A stretch of 64,000 nucleotides of DNA from Fundidesulfovibrio terrae (lineage in GTDB: Bacteria > Desulfobacterota > Desulfovibrionia > Desulfovibrionales > Desulfovibrionaceae), in assembly GCF_022808915.1 (NCBI RefSeq), contig NZ_JAKZFS010000005.1, positions 186,001 to 250,000 of the forward strand, given 5' to 3'. The position numbers were made by a program, and so were the translations under genes. The notes under the pieces are model-generated. The model saw only the letters and a list, made by a program, of their open reading frames with translations, did not search any database and was not told the origin of the DNA. Position 1 is the stretch's first letter. Each line of letters opens with the position of its first letter. Positions 45,563 through 55,500 of the stretch are shown here, in pieces.

Positions 45563-46638
45563 TTATAGAGACCGTGCATGATGGCCTGGGCCATTTCGTC
45601 GATGTCCACGATTTCGTCGGCAAGTCCCGCGTCCACGATGGCCTTGGGCATGCCGTAGACCACGCAGGAGGAATCGGACTGGGCCAATGCGCGACCGCCT
45701 TTCTGCTTGAGAATTTTGACGCCTTCGAGGCCGTCCGAGCCCATTCCCGTGAGGATCACCCCCAGGGCGCGCTTGCCCACGGCTTCGGCGGCCGAGCCCA
45801 CGAGCACGTTGGCCGAAGGCTTGTAAAGGGCGTCGGCGGGGTCGGTGGTGATTTCGATCTCCACCCGGCTCACCTTCTGGATCAGCTTCAGGTGCTTGCC
45901 TCCGGGCGCGATGAACACCTTCCCGGGGGCGAGCCTGTCTCCCGTTTCGGCCTCCTTGACCGACACCTGGCACACGCCGTCCAGGCGCTTGGCGAAGGGG
46001 CCGGTGAAGGCCGCGGGCATGTGCTGGGCGATGACGATGGAGGCGGGAAAATCCTTGGGCAGGGCCGAGAGCACCTTCTGCACGGCCGGAGGCCCGCCGG
46101 TGGAAACGCCGATGGCCACCACGTCGCGCGTAAGCGACCCGGAAGGCCTGACGAAATCCTTGCGGGCCTCGTGCTCCCCAGGGGCGCAGGGGGCGCTCAA
46201 CGTGGGCACGCAGGTCTTGCGGAAGGCCATGGGCGGCCTGAACTTGCGCCGGGCGATCTGCTTGACCTTGGCCTGGAGGTCTTCCTCGATCTTGACGATA
46301 TCCAGGGAGACCTTGGAAAGCTGCTTGGGGATGAAATCGACCGCGCCGAGCTCCATGGCCTTGAGCGTTGCCTCGGCCCCTTCCACGGTGAGGGAGCTGA
46401 CCATCAGCACGGGCTTGGGCATCTCCATCATGATGTGCTTGAGCGCGGTGAGACCGTCCATGCGGGGCATCTCGATGTCCAGGGTGATGACATCGGGATT
46501 GTGCTTGCGGATAAGCTCGAGTCCTTCCTGCCCGTCGCGGGCCGTGGCCACGACATGGATCTCGGGATCCTTTTCGAGCATGGAGGCGAGCGCCTTGCGC
46601 ATGAACGCGGAATCATCGACGACGACGACACTGATCAC
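45559..46638 (-). CDS. cheB: Chemotaxis response regulator protein-glutamate methylesterase CheB
   Basis: A 359-residue enzyme that demethylates and deamidates receptor glutamates. The receiver domain (1-125) has VVDDSAFMRK and D54 in ITLDIEMPRMDG. The methylesterase domain (about 170-355) has the catalytic Ser in IGVSTGGPPAVQ, His in IAQHMPAAFTGPFA and Asp in TGMGSDGLEG. First gene of the seven-gene operon; the start is GTG at 46636-46638 with AAAGGA eight bases upstream. Phosphorylation by CheA is expected. Confidence 0.95.
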   Translation of the reverse strand: MISVVVVDDSAFMRKALASMLEKDPEIHVVATARDGQEGLELIRKHNPDVITLDIEMPRMDGLTALKHIMMEMPKPVLMVSSLTVEGAEATLKAMELGAVDFIPKQLSKVSLDIVKIEEDLQAKVKQIARRKFRPPMAFRKTCVPTLSAPCAPGEHEARKDFVRPSGSLTRDVVAIGVSTGGPPAVQKVLSALPKDFPASIVIAQHMPAAFTGPFAKRLDGVCQVSVKEAETGDRLAPGKVFIAPGGKHLKLIQKVSRVEIEITTDPADALYKPSANVLVGSAAEAVGKRALGVILTGMGSDGLEGVKILKQKGGRALAQSDSSCVVYGMPKAIVDAGLADEIVDIDEMAQAIMHGLYK

Positions 46639-46774
46639 GATGAAAATCCTTTGACGGTTAGCGTGCCGGCCGGGATTCCGGCCGAAGAGACGAGCAGCCG
46701 TATAACATTAGAGGATGACATGACAGCTCAAAGGATACGTGAAAACTCGATGTTTTGACAATATGAAATCGTGC

Positions 46775-46803
46775 TTGCCAAAGCTGCTCCACTCGTTTAG
46801 AAC
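46775..46803 (+). promoter_or_regulatory. Putative promoter of tRNA-Pro
   Basis: TTGCCA (46775-46780) and TAGAAC (46798-46803) are separated by 17 bases, and transcription would begin about ten bases before the mature tRNA end. Both boxes match consensus at four or more positions. Confidence 0.45.
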
Positions 46804-46818
46804 GCCTTCCTCGCACAT

Positions 46819-46896
46819 CGGGATGTAGCTCAGCATGGCTAGAGCGCTGCGTTCGGGACGCAGAGGCCGGAGGTTCGAATCCTCTCATCCCGACCA
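46819..46896 (+). tRNA. tRNA-Pro, anticodon CGG
   Basis: The acceptor stem CGGGATG pairs with CATCCCG. The D arm is GCTCAGCATGGCTAGAGC, the anticodon stem-loop is CTGCG-TTCGGGA-CGCAG with anticodon CGG, and the T arm contains GGTTCGAATCC. The 3' CCA is encoded. All arms pair well. No integrase gene lies beside it, although such tRNA ends are frequent integration sites. Confidence 0.95.
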
Positions 46897-46904
46897 AAGA
46901 CTCC

Positions 46905-46942
46905 GGGGCATTACGAGATGATCGTAATGCCCCGATTTCGTT
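46905..46942 (+). terminator. Rho-independent terminator of tRNA-Pro
   Basis: GGGGCATTACGA (46905-46916) pairs perfectly with TCGTAATGCCCC (46922-46933) around a five-base loop, followed by GATTTCGTTT. A third partial copy of GGGGCATTAC occurs directly after it. Confidence 0.85.
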
Positions 46943-47205
46943 TGGGGCATTACTTAAGAAAACGGTTTTACGACGGCCATGGACCGGCGCTGCCGCATGA
47001 CCTGCAGCGCCCCTCCTTCTGCGGCTATATGCGCGCCCGTATTTTTGGCGCACGACAGGAAGCCTTATTCCCTTGCCTGATTCGCCCGCCTCTTGTTAAG
47101 CACACGCCCATGTAGGAAATATCGCACTTCCATGAATATGTGGCCAGTCGATCGATCCGGCGCGCCCGCGCCGCAGCCGAGTCCGTCGATCAAGGAAACA
47201 CCTCG
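46943..47205. other. Intergenic region before the EAL-HDOD gene
   Basis: No gene is supported here. It contains the leader of the EAL-HDOD gene and is of mixed composition; I see no clear promoter boxes, repeats or attachment-site duplications of the tRNA end. Confidence 0.4.
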
Positions 47206-48492
47206 ATGATCATCGTCAACAACGAAGTTTCCCAGCCCATCTGCGTCGCCCGCCAGCCCATCTATGACGCGGGCGGCAACGTCTACGGATACGAGCTCCT
47301 GTTTCGTCAGAACACCGGGGCGGGAAACTCCCTCTTCAATGACGGTGACTTGGCCACCCAAAAGGTGATCGCCGACGGATTCCTGCTGGCTCACACCGGG
47401 CCTTTTCACAATAAATCGAGATATTTCATCAATTTTACAGAACGCCTGCTCATGGAGGACTTCGCCCACGCCCTGCCCCCCAAAAAGACCGTGGTGGAAA
47501 TCCTGGAGATGATCGACCCCACCACGGACGTCCTGGAGAAATGCCGCGAGCTGAAAAGGAACGGCTACATGATCGCCATCGACGACTACGTGGGCGGCCC
47601 CAGGTTCCTGCCGTTCCTCGATGTGGCCGACATCGTCAAGGTCGACGTGCTGGGCAGAAGTCACAGCGAGATTTTCGCCATGGCCGAACCGCTCCTGAAG
47701 AAGAACATCACCCTGCTGGCCGAAAAAGTCGAGAACGCGGAGGTGATGCAATACACCAGGTCGCTCGGTTTTGCGCTGTTCCAGGGATTCTATTTCTCGC
47801 GCCCGGAAATGATCTCGGGCAAGAAAATCGGCTCGTGCGACACATCGCGCATGCGCATTCTTGCGGAAATCTGCAAGGAGGACGTGGAGCTGGGGCGCTT
47901 GGCATGCATCATCAGTAGCGATGTCTCCCTTTCGTACCGGCTTTTGCGTTATCTGAATTCGGCCACGTTCGGATACAGCGTGAAAATCGGATCGATAGAA
48001 AGGGCCGCCACGGTTCTCGGGGCCAAAAACCTCAAGAAGTGGCTCCTGGCCGCCGTCCTTTCGGACCCGGAACAGACCAACAAAGCCATGGAGGCGTCCT
48101 GGATTTCCGTGCAGCGGGCCTTTTTCCTCCAGATACTCTCGAGCAAATTCCAGGTGGGGTTGTCCGCGGACGCGCTTTTCCTGGTGGGCCTGTTCTCCAA
48201 GATAGACACGATCCTGGACATGCCCCTCGAGGAAATTCTCGCCCAGCTGCCCCTGTCCTCCGGCGTCAAGAACGCCATCCTGGACAAGGACCACCCCTGC
48301 CACCGCATCCTGGAGTTCATCGACAGCATCGAGGCGGGAGACTGGGACGCGACCGAGAAATACGCCGCCAGCCTGGACCTGGACGTCAAGCACGTGGGGG
48401 ACGCCTATCTTGAGGCGCTCAAGCATTCCGGCGAACTGATGAGCGACGCTTCGCCCAGCAAGTCCGACAACCGGAACGTTGAGCTGTTCTAG
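47206..48492 (+). CDS. EAL and HDOD domain signalling protein (YuxH type)
   Basis: A 428-residue cytoplasmic protein. The N-terminal EAL domain (about 12-205) has YGYELLFR (an ExLxR-type motif), IDDYVGG in place of DDFGTG, and LLAEKVE, so several metal- and substrate-binding residues are kept while the loop around the Asp pair is altered; phosphodiesterase activity cannot be judged by eye. The C-terminal HDOD domain (about 225-400) has LACIISSDVSLSYRLLRYLNS. Such EAL-HDOD proteins often modulate motility and surface behaviour. ATG 47206 is supported by AAGGAA eight bases upstream; the upstream frame has no site. Confidence 0.85.
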   Translation: MIIVNNEVSQPICVARQPIYDAGGNVYGYELLFRQNTGAGNSLFNDGDLATQKVIADGFLLAHTGPFHNKSRYFINFTERLLMEDFAHALPPKKTVVEILEMIDPTTDVLEKCRELKRNGYMIAIDDYVGGPRFLPFLDVADIVKVDVLGRSHSEIFAMAEPLLKKNITLLAEKVENAEVMQYTRSLGFALFQGFYFSRPEMISGKKIGSCDTSRMRILAEICKEDVELGRLACIISSDVSLSYRLLRYLNSATFGYSVKIGSIERAATVLGAKNLKKWLLAAVLSDPEQTNKAMEASWISVQRAFFLQILSSKFQVGLSADALFLVGLFSKIDTILDMPLEEILAQLPLSSGVKNAILDKDHPCHRILEFIDSIEAGDWDATEKYAASLDLDVKHVGDAYLEALKHSGELMSDASPSKSDNRNVELF

Positions 48493-48524
48493 CTCACGCG
48501 TATCCCGCGAAGCCACAGGGAAGT

Positions 48525-48566
48525 CCAGGGGGCGGCAGCCCTTCGGCCGCGAAGGCTTCCCCCTGG
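48525..48566. repeat. Hairpin repeat-like element between convergent genes
   Basis: GTCCAGGGGG and CCCCCTGGCGGC form an outer stem, with the inner GGCGGCAGCC and GGCCGCGAAGGC adding partial pairing. The CCA/TGG borders match the layout of the dispersed family, although the sequence is more divergent. It separates the convergent EAL-HDOD and relA/spoT genes. Confidence 0.5.
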
Positions 48567-48608
48567 CGGCACGTCCCCCCTCTCGGCGCGTCCACCCCGC
48601 AGCCTCGC

Positions 48609-50792
48609 TCAGCCCGCCGTTTCCTCCACCATGCGCTTGACCTCGATGATCTCCTTGAGCTTCTGGACGTGCTCGATGGCGCGGTAGAGGTGGCTCGCGT
48701 CCTTCACCTCCACGGTCATAACGATCTCGGTGCGGCCGTCCACGTTGGAGTTGAAGGTGCCGGAATCGATGTTCACCCCGTCGTCGGAGAGAATTGCCGA
48801 TATCTTGGCCAGCACGCCCTTCTTGTTGTGGGCCAGGATGGCGATCTTGGCCGGATAGGGCTTGTCCTCCTGGCCCTCCCAGGAGACCTGCAGCAGGCGT
48901 TCGGGTTCGAGGCTGGACAGGTTGGGGCAGTCGTGGGTGTGCACGATGACCCCCCTGCCCCGGCTGATGTAGCCCACCACCGGGTCGCCCGGCAGAGGGG
49001 TGCAGCAACCGGCGAAGCTCACCAGGACGTTGTCCACGCCCTTGATGCGGATGGATTCGCCCACCTTGCCCTTGGCCGTTTCGGCTGCCTGCGCGTCCTT
49101 GGCGGCCTGGGCCTCGGCCGTGGCCGCCTCGGCCTTGCCCGGTTCGGGCTTGGGCAGGAAGGCCCTCAGGATGCGCCGGGGGGTGAGCTTGGAGTAGCCC
49201 ACGGCCACGTACAGGTCTTCCATGCCGGGGAAGTTGTACTCCGCCAGCACCGGGGCGAAGCCGTTCTCCTTGGCCACCCGGGCCACGTTCACCCCGAGCT
49301 TGCGCCCTTCCTTCTCCAGGATTTCCTTGCCGAGCGTGATGGCCTCCTCGCGCTCCTGGTTCTTGACCCAGTGCTTGATGCGGGTGCGCGCCCTGGCGGT
49401 CTTGACGAACTTGAGCCAGTCCTTGCTTGGAGTGCGGTTCTTGTCGGTGATGATCTCCACGGTGTCGCCATTTTTGAGCGGCGTGGAGAGCGGCACCAGC
49501 TTGCCGTTGACCTTGGCCCCGGAGCAGTGGCTGCCCACCTGGGTATGGATGGAGTAGGCGAAGTCGATGGGGGTGGCGCCTTCGGGCATTTCCTTGACCT
49601 CGCCCTTGGGCGTGAAGACGTAGACCTCGTCCTGGAAAAGATCGTAGCGCAGCGAGTGCATGAACTCCTTGGAGTCGGTGGCCTCGCGCTGCCAGTCCAT
49701 GATCTGCCGCAGCCAGGTGAAGCGCTCGGCGTCCTTGGCGGCCATCTTGCCGCTCTTGCCGCGCTCCTTGTAGGCCCAGTGCGCGGCCACGCCCAGTTCC
49801 GCCAACTGGTTCATCTCCTCGGTGCGGATCTGTATCTCGATGCGCTCGCCGTCCGGGCCTATCACCGTGGTGTGCAGGCTCTGGTACATGTTGGCCTTGG
49901 GCATGGAGATGTAGTCCTTGAAGCGCCCGTGCACCGGCTTCCAAAGCGAGTGGGCCAGGCCCAGCACGGCGTAGCAGTCCTTGAGGCTGCCCACGATGAT
50001 GCGGAAGGCCACGATGTCGTGCACCTGGTCCAGGGCCAGGCCCTGGGCCTTCATCTTGTTGTGCACGCTCCACAGGTGCTTCTTGCGCCCGAGCACCCTG
50101 CCCTTGATGCCGTTCTCCTCCATGAGGCTACGGATGATGGTGATGACCTTCTCGATGTAGGTCTCGTCCAGCACCTCGTGCTGGTCCACACCCTGCTTAA
50201 GCTGTTCGTAGATTTCCGGCTTGAGGTGCTTGAAGGCCAGATCTTCAAGTTCGACTTTAACTCTGTGCAGGCCCAGGCGGTTGGCCAGGGGCGCGTAGAT
50301 GTCCATGGTCTCCTGGCTGATGAGCTGGCGCTTGATGGGCTTCTGGAAGTCCAGGGTGCGCATGTTGTGCAGGCGGTCCGCCAGCTTCACTAGGATGACC
50401 CGGATGTCCTCGGCCATGGCGAAGACCATCTTGCGGATGTTCTCGGCCTGGGCCTCCTCCTTGCTCTCGAAGGACATGAGGCTGATCTTGGTCACGCCGT
50501 CGACGATGTCGGCCACTTCCTCGCCGAACTGCTCCTCGATCTCGTCGATGGTGGCCACGGTGTCTTCCACGGTGTCGTGGAGGAGCCCCGCGGAGACGCT
50601 GGGGGCGTCCAGGCGCATTTCGGCCAGGATGTTGGCCACGGACAGCGGGTGCGACAGGTACGGCTCTCCGGAGAGCCGGGTCTGCCCGGCGTGGGCGGCC
50701 GCGGAATACACGTACGCCTTGGTGATGAGGTCCTGGCCGGCCTGGTCCATGTAGGGCGCGACCTTGTCCATGATTTCGTTAATGCGGATCAT
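48609..50792 (-). CDS. relA: Bifunctional (p)ppGpp synthetase/hydrolase, RelA/SpoT family
   Basis: A 727-residue long RSH enzyme of the stringent response. The hydrolase HD domain has AAAHAGQTRLSGEPYLSHP and H72-D73 in LLHDTVEDT, so it should be able to hydrolyse (p)ppGpp. The synthetase domain has GRKKHLWSVHNKM and DIVAFRIIV. A TGS domain follows (VYVFTPKGEVKEMPEGATP), then zinc-finger (FAGCCTPLPGDPVVGYISRG, HTHDCPNL) and ACT domains. With no second long RSH visible, it is probably a bifunctional Rel. The ATG at 50790-50792 overlaps the stop of the peptide-binding lipoprotein gene (ATGA); no Shine-Dalgarno sequence is clear, so coupled translation is likely. Confidence 0.94.
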   Translation of the reverse strand: MIRINEIMDKVAPYMDQAGQDLITKAYVYSAAAHAGQTRLSGEPYLSHPLSVANILAEMRLDAPSVSAGLLHDTVEDTVATIDEIEEQFGEEVADIVDGVTKISLMSFESKEEAQAENIRKMVFAMAEDIRVILVKLADRLHNMRTLDFQKPIKRQLISQETMDIYAPLANRLGLHRVKVELEDLAFKHLKPEIYEQLKQGVDQHEVLDETYIEKVITIIRSLMEENGIKGRVLGRKKHLWSVHNKMKAQGLALDQVHDIVAFRIIVGSLKDCYAVLGLAHSLWKPVHGRFKDYISMPKANMYQSLHTTVIGPDGERIEIQIRTEEMNQLAELGVAAHWAYKERGKSGKMAAKDAERFTWLRQIMDWQREATDSKEFMHSLRYDLFQDEVYVFTPKGEVKEMPEGATPIDFAYSIHTQVGSHCSGAKVNGKLVPLSTPLKNGDTVEIITDKNRTPSKDWLKFVKTARARTRIKHWVKNQEREEAITLGKEILEKEGRKLGVNVARVAKENGFAPVLAEYNFPGMEDLYVAVGYSKLTPRRILRAFLPKPEPGKAEAATAEAQAAKDAQAAETAKGKVGESIRIKGVDNVLVSFAGCCTPLPGDPVVGYISRGRGVIVHTHDCPNLSSLEPERLLQVSWEGQEDKPYPAKIAILAHNKKGVLAKISAILSDDGVNIDSGTFNSNVDGRTEIVMTVEVKDASHLYRAIEHVQKLKEIIEVKRMVEETAG

Positions 50793-52477
50793 TGTGAGTA
50801 TGCGTTTCTTTGCTGGCTCGCAGGAATCCACCAGCGGATGAAGTTCCAGGAAATCCCGGCCGGGGCCGGCTCCACGCCGTGAATGCGCTCCGCGAGGATG
50901 GGCAGGGCGTAGGGGGTGTACAGGAAGCAGTAGGGCTGGTCATCGTGGAGGACCTCCTGGAAGCGGTCGTAGACCGGCTTGCGCAGGGCGGGGTCCACCA
51001 TGTTGCGGCCCTGTTCCAGCAGGGCGTCTGCCTCGGGGTTGGCGTACCCCACGAAGTTGAGCCCGGGCTTGGCGATCTTGGAGGAATGCCACACGTCGAA
51101 GGCGTCGGGGTCCTGGGGGATGGACCAGCCCAGCACGATGGCCTCGAAGCGGCGCAGGTCCACGAATTCCTTGATGAAGGTGGCCCACTCGATGGTGCGT
51201 ACCTTCACCTGGATGCCGATGCGGGCCAGCTGGTTCTGAATGATGGCGCAGGTCTTTATGCGCTGCTCGTTGCCCTGGTTGGTGATGATGGTGAAGGCGA
51301 AGGGCTTGCCATCGCGCATGAGGGGCCCGGAGGTGGTCTCGCGCTTCCAGCCGAGCTCCGCGAGCATCATAAGTGCCTTGCCGGGATCGTACTCGTAGTC
51401 CTGGATGTCGTGGTCGTAAGCCCAGGAGTCGGGCTTGAAGTGCCCGATGGTGGGCACGCCCAGGCCCATGAGCGCCCCCTTGATGATCTCTTCCTTGCCG
51501 ATGGCGTGGGCCAGGGCCTGGCGGGCCTTCCGATCCTTGAACAGGGGATGCTCGAGGTTGTAGGCCAGATAGGTGTAGGCCGAGGCCAGGTATTTGTATT
51601 TGCGGAAGCCCTGCTCCCACTTTGGGCCGCCCGTCAGGAAAAGGTATTGCGGCGGGGTGAGCCCGATGTAGTCCAGGTTGCCTGCCTTGAGTTCCATGAA
51701 CTGGGTGGTCTGGTCGGGCACGGAACGGTACACCACCTCGTCGATGTAGGGCCTGCCCTCGAAGTAGTCCGGGTTGGCTTCCAGGACCACGCGCTGGTTC
51801 TCCACCCACTCCTTGAGCTTGTAGGGCCCGGCCCCCATGGGCTGGCGGGCGTACTTGGTGTTGGTCAGGTCCTCGCCCGAAAGCGCGTGCCTGGGCAGGA
51901 TGTCCGAAGCCCAGGTGGCCACGGCCCGGGCGAAGGGCTTTTCGTAGAACACCTCGAAGGTGTAGGGCCCGGTGAGCCTGAACTCCTTGATGGCCAGGAA
52001 GTCTCCGGCGTAGGCCGTTGGGGTGCCCGGGTCGATCATGAGCTTGTAGGTGAACTCAACGTCCGCGGCCGTGAGCGGCGTGCCGTCGAACCAGCGGATG
52101 TCCTCGCGCAGCTTGAACTTGAGGTGACGGCCTCCGTCGAGGATCTCGAAGGACTCGGCCGCGTAGGGCTCGATCCTGATGTCCTTGTCGTAGCGCAAGG
52201 GCGAAACGTACATGAGCGAGGCCACCTCGTGAGATGCCGAGTCCGTGGACAAAGGCGGAATGAGGTTGGACGGCTCGCCGATGGTGGCCATGACGATGCG
52301 GCCGCCGTGCACGGGGCGCCCGTCCTCGGCCTGGGCCGTGGTTGCGCTCCCCCCGCTCTCCTGCCTTTGGGAGTCGCACCCGTACACGAACAGGGCGTAA
52401 AGGCAGAACATCGCTCCTAAAATCTTGAAAATCCTCCCTTGGCGGGGGAAATGCTTGCTTTGCTGATGAAAATGCAT
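50789..52477 (-). CDS. Oligopeptide/dipeptide ABC transporter substrate-binding lipoprotein
   Basis: A 562-residue family 5 solute-binding protein. The N-terminal segment with ILGAMFCLYALFVYGC is a signal with a lipobox-like VYGC, so the Cys is probably lipidated. The mature protein has GRIVMATIGEPSNLIPPLS, LREDIRWFDGTPLTAADVEFTYK and MGAGPYKLKEW, the typical DppA/OppA course. No permease or ATPase genes are adjacent; the gene instead overlaps relA by four bases. It may work with a transporter encoded elsewhere. The first ATG at 52477 gives an 18-residue polar stretch before the hydrophobic core, so a shorter start is possible. Confidence 0.88.
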   Translation of the reverse strand: MHFHQQSKHFPRQGRIFKILGAMFCLYALFVYGCDSQRQESGGSATTAQAEDGRPVHGGRIVMATIGEPSNLIPPLSTDSASHEVASLMYVSPLRYDKDIRIEPYAAESFEILDGGRHLKFKLREDIRWFDGTPLTAADVEFTYKLMIDPGTPTAYAGDFLAIKEFRLTGPYTFEVFYEKPFARAVATWASDILPRHALSGEDLTNTKYARQPMGAGPYKLKEWVENQRVVLEANPDYFEGRPYIDEVVYRSVPDQTTQFMELKAGNLDYIGLTPPQYLFLTGGPKWEQGFRKYKYLASAYTYLAYNLEHPLFKDRKARQALAHAIGKEEIIKGALMGLGVPTIGHFKPDSWAYDHDIQDYEYDPGKALMMLAELGWKRETTSGPLMRDGKPFAFTIITNQGNEQRIKTCAIIQNQLARIGIQVKVRTIEWATFIKEFVDLRRFEAIVLGWSIPQDPDAFDVWHSSKIAKPGLNFVGYANPEADALLEQGRNMVDPALRKPVYDRFQEVLHDDQPYCFLYTPYALPILAERIHGVEPAPAGISWNFIRWWIPASQQRNAYSQ

Positions 52478-52551
52478 AGAGTGTGGGGTTAGGCAATGGG
52501 TACTTGGGTGTAATCGAACCTTTTCTTGTTTCGAACGGAGTACGGATTCAC

Positions 52552-55500
52552 ATGGCCCTCACCAGCGAGGAGAGCAAAGCCAAGCAACTTCTCCAGGAGT
52601 TCGTCCGGGAGACGATCCCCGAATATATCATTGACGGATCGCATTCAATCGTCGCGCAGGACGGCGTCCAGAAAATCGACGTCAAGAAGCGGGAACAATA
52701 CTGGGATGTGGAGGGACAAGTCCAGGGGGAAGACTTCCAGGTCTACACTTCCGAGCTTGGCCTGAACCTCGAGGACGAGACCGTCACCTTCTTCTGCAAC
52801 TGCCCGGATTCATTCTCCGGCGTGTGCCGCCACGTGGGCGCCACGGCGCTCAAATACATCAAGGGCCTCGAGGCTAAGAAGAGCCCGGAAAGCGAAGCCC
52901 TGGCCAAGGCCAACGTGGAGTGGCGCCAGAGTTTCCGCCATTTCTTCGCCACCGCCTTCGAGCCGGAGGCCGGCCGGCACTACATCATCTACCGCTTCTA
53001 CCCCGAGCCGGGACGCCTGCAGGTGGCATTCTTCCGGGGGCGCCAGAACAAGTCCGGGCTCTCCCAGGTGCATCAAGAAATCACCCTGGACCAGATCATC
53101 CAAAACCCCGACTGGTGCGAAACCGCTCCCAGCCTGCCCGCCATCGCCGAACAGATCGGCCACTTCCTGGACTACCGGGGCCACCGGGTGGACATTCCGG
53201 CCGGACTCGTCTCCTGGTTCCTCTGGGCCGTCGGCCGCGAATACTACCTCTACTGGCAGGACACCGACAGCCCCGTGCGCGTGGAACGCTCCACCATGCG
53301 CCTGCAGCTGCGCCCCATCATGGAGGAGGAGCAAGGCCTCAGGTTCGACATCTACCTGGCCCGCCCCGGCAAGGCGCCCTTCTCCATCCAGGGACAGGAA
53401 ACCTATTTCTACGGCCAGCTGCCCCTGTGGGTGTGCTGGAACAAGAGCTTCTACCCCGTGCAGACCGGCCTGCCCGCACCCTTCATCCGGGAGATGGTGG
53501 AGAATCCGCCGCTCATCCCGTCGGGCGACGTCTCCGAGTTCCTGGACCGGGTTTGGACCAAGTTCCCCGCCTCGGACCTGCACGGCCAGCAGGAATTTTT
53601 GGACCGCATGAAGCCCAACTTCCTGCCCGCCAATTACAGCCCCAAGCTCTATCTGGACGAGGAAGGAAGCCTGCTCACCCTGCAGGTGCAGAACGTCTAC
53701 GAGACCGAGCACGGCGAGGTCTTCCAGGAAGGACCCAACCCGGAGCTCCAGACCGGCTCCTACTCCTTCGAGGGCAAGAGCTTCCTCCTGGCCCGCGACC
53801 AGGACGCCGAGGCCGCCCTCATCGCCCAGCTCCAGGAGATGAACTTCCAGCCGCGCAACAACGCCAATTGGTTCCTGGAGCCCGAGGAGGCCATCGTCTT
53901 CCTCCTGGACGCCTATCCCAAGCTGGTGGAGAAATACCGCGTCTACGGCGAGAAGAACCTCACCCGCTACAAGGTGCGGCTGTCGCAGCCGGTCATCGTG
54001 GCCGAGGTGGAGTCCGACGAGAAGGAAAAGTGGTTCGACCTGGAGTTGGCCGTGCAGTACGACGACCAGCGCGTGCCCATCGACAAGATCTGGAAGGCCT
54101 GGACACAGGGCAAGCGCTATGTGCAGCTCAAGGACGGCTCCTACACGAGCCTTCCCGAAAGCTGGCTCAAGCGCATCGGCCACAAGCTGCGCGCCCTGGG
54201 CTACGACCCGGACAAGCCGCCCCAGAGGCGCTTCAAGCAGTTCGAAGCCCCGGTGCTGGACAAGATCCTCGAGGACCTGCCCGAGGCCCACACCGACTCG
54301 TTCTGGAACAGCCTGCGCGAGAAGATCCACAGCTTCAAGGAGATCGTGCCCCTGAAGGCGCCGTCGCACCTGAACGCATCCTTGCGCCCCTACCAGCTCC
54401 AGGGCCTGTCGTATCTCAACTTCCTGCGCGAGTACGGCTTCGGCGGCATCCTGGCCGACGAGATGGGCCTGGGCAAGACCGTGCAGACGCTCTCCTTCAT
54501 CCAGCATCTGGTGGAGCGCGGCAACAAGGCCCCCAACCTCATCGTGGTGCCCACCTCGGTCCTGCCCAACTGGGACCGCGAGGCCGAGAAGTTCGTGCCG
54601 CAGCTCAAGCGCCTCATCGTCTACGGGGCCAAGCGCGAGGGCATGTTCAAGAAGATCGCCGAATCGCAGCTGGTGGTCACCACCTATGCGCTGCTGCGCC
54701 GCGACCTGGACGAGCTTTTGAACTTCGAGTTCAACTCCATCATCCTGGACGAAGCCCAGAACATCAAGAATCCCAATACGATCACCGCCCGCTCGGTGCG
54801 CCGCCTGAACGGCAAGATGCGCCTGTGCCTCTCGGGCACGCCCATCGAGAACAACCTCTTCGAGCTGTGGAGCCTCTTCGAGTTCCTCATGCCCGGATTC
54901 CTCGGCAGCCAGAACTCCTTCCAGCGCGGCATCGTCAAGCCCATCAAGGACGGCGACGAAGAGACCCTCGACTACCTGCGCGGGCGCGTGAAGCCCTTCA
55001 TCCTGCGCCGCACCAAGGCCGAGGTGGCCAAGGACCTGCCGCCCAAGGTGGAGAACGTCCAGTACTGCGCGCTCATCGACGAACAGGCCGAACTGTACTC
55101 CCAGCTGGCCAAGAAGCTCCGCGACCAGGTTCTCAAGGACGTGGACGAAAAGGGCATGGCCAAGTCGCAGATGTCCATCCTGGACGCTCTGCTCAAGCTG
55201 CGCCAGATCTGCTGCCACCCGAGGCTCCTCAAGCTCGACATGCCCGGCGTGAACACCAACCTGCCCTCGGGCAAGTTCGACACCTTCAAGGACCTGGTCA
55301 CGGACATCGTGGAGGAAGGCCACAAGGTGCTGGTGTTCTCGCAGTTCGTGCAGATGCTGCACATCATCCGCAGCTGGCTGCAGATCAACCAGACCCCCTT
55401 CTCCTACCTCGACGGCTCCAGCAAGGACCGCTTCGAGCAGGTGGACCGCTTCAACGACAGCCCGGACATCCCCATCTTCCTGATCTCGCTCAAAGCGGGC

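Noticed and set aside
46819-47205. tRNA-Pro as the attachment site of an integrated element
   Set aside because: No integrase gene, no duplicated tRNA 3' end and no foreign-looking cargo follow; only a terminator and an ordinary gene leader are present.
47065-50073. A 1002-codon open frame on the minus strand through the EAL-HDOD and relA region
   Set aside because: It runs out of frame with relA and antisense to the EAL-HDOD gene, and its product is a low-complexity Gly/Arg/His sequence, as expected of shadows in GC-rich DNA.
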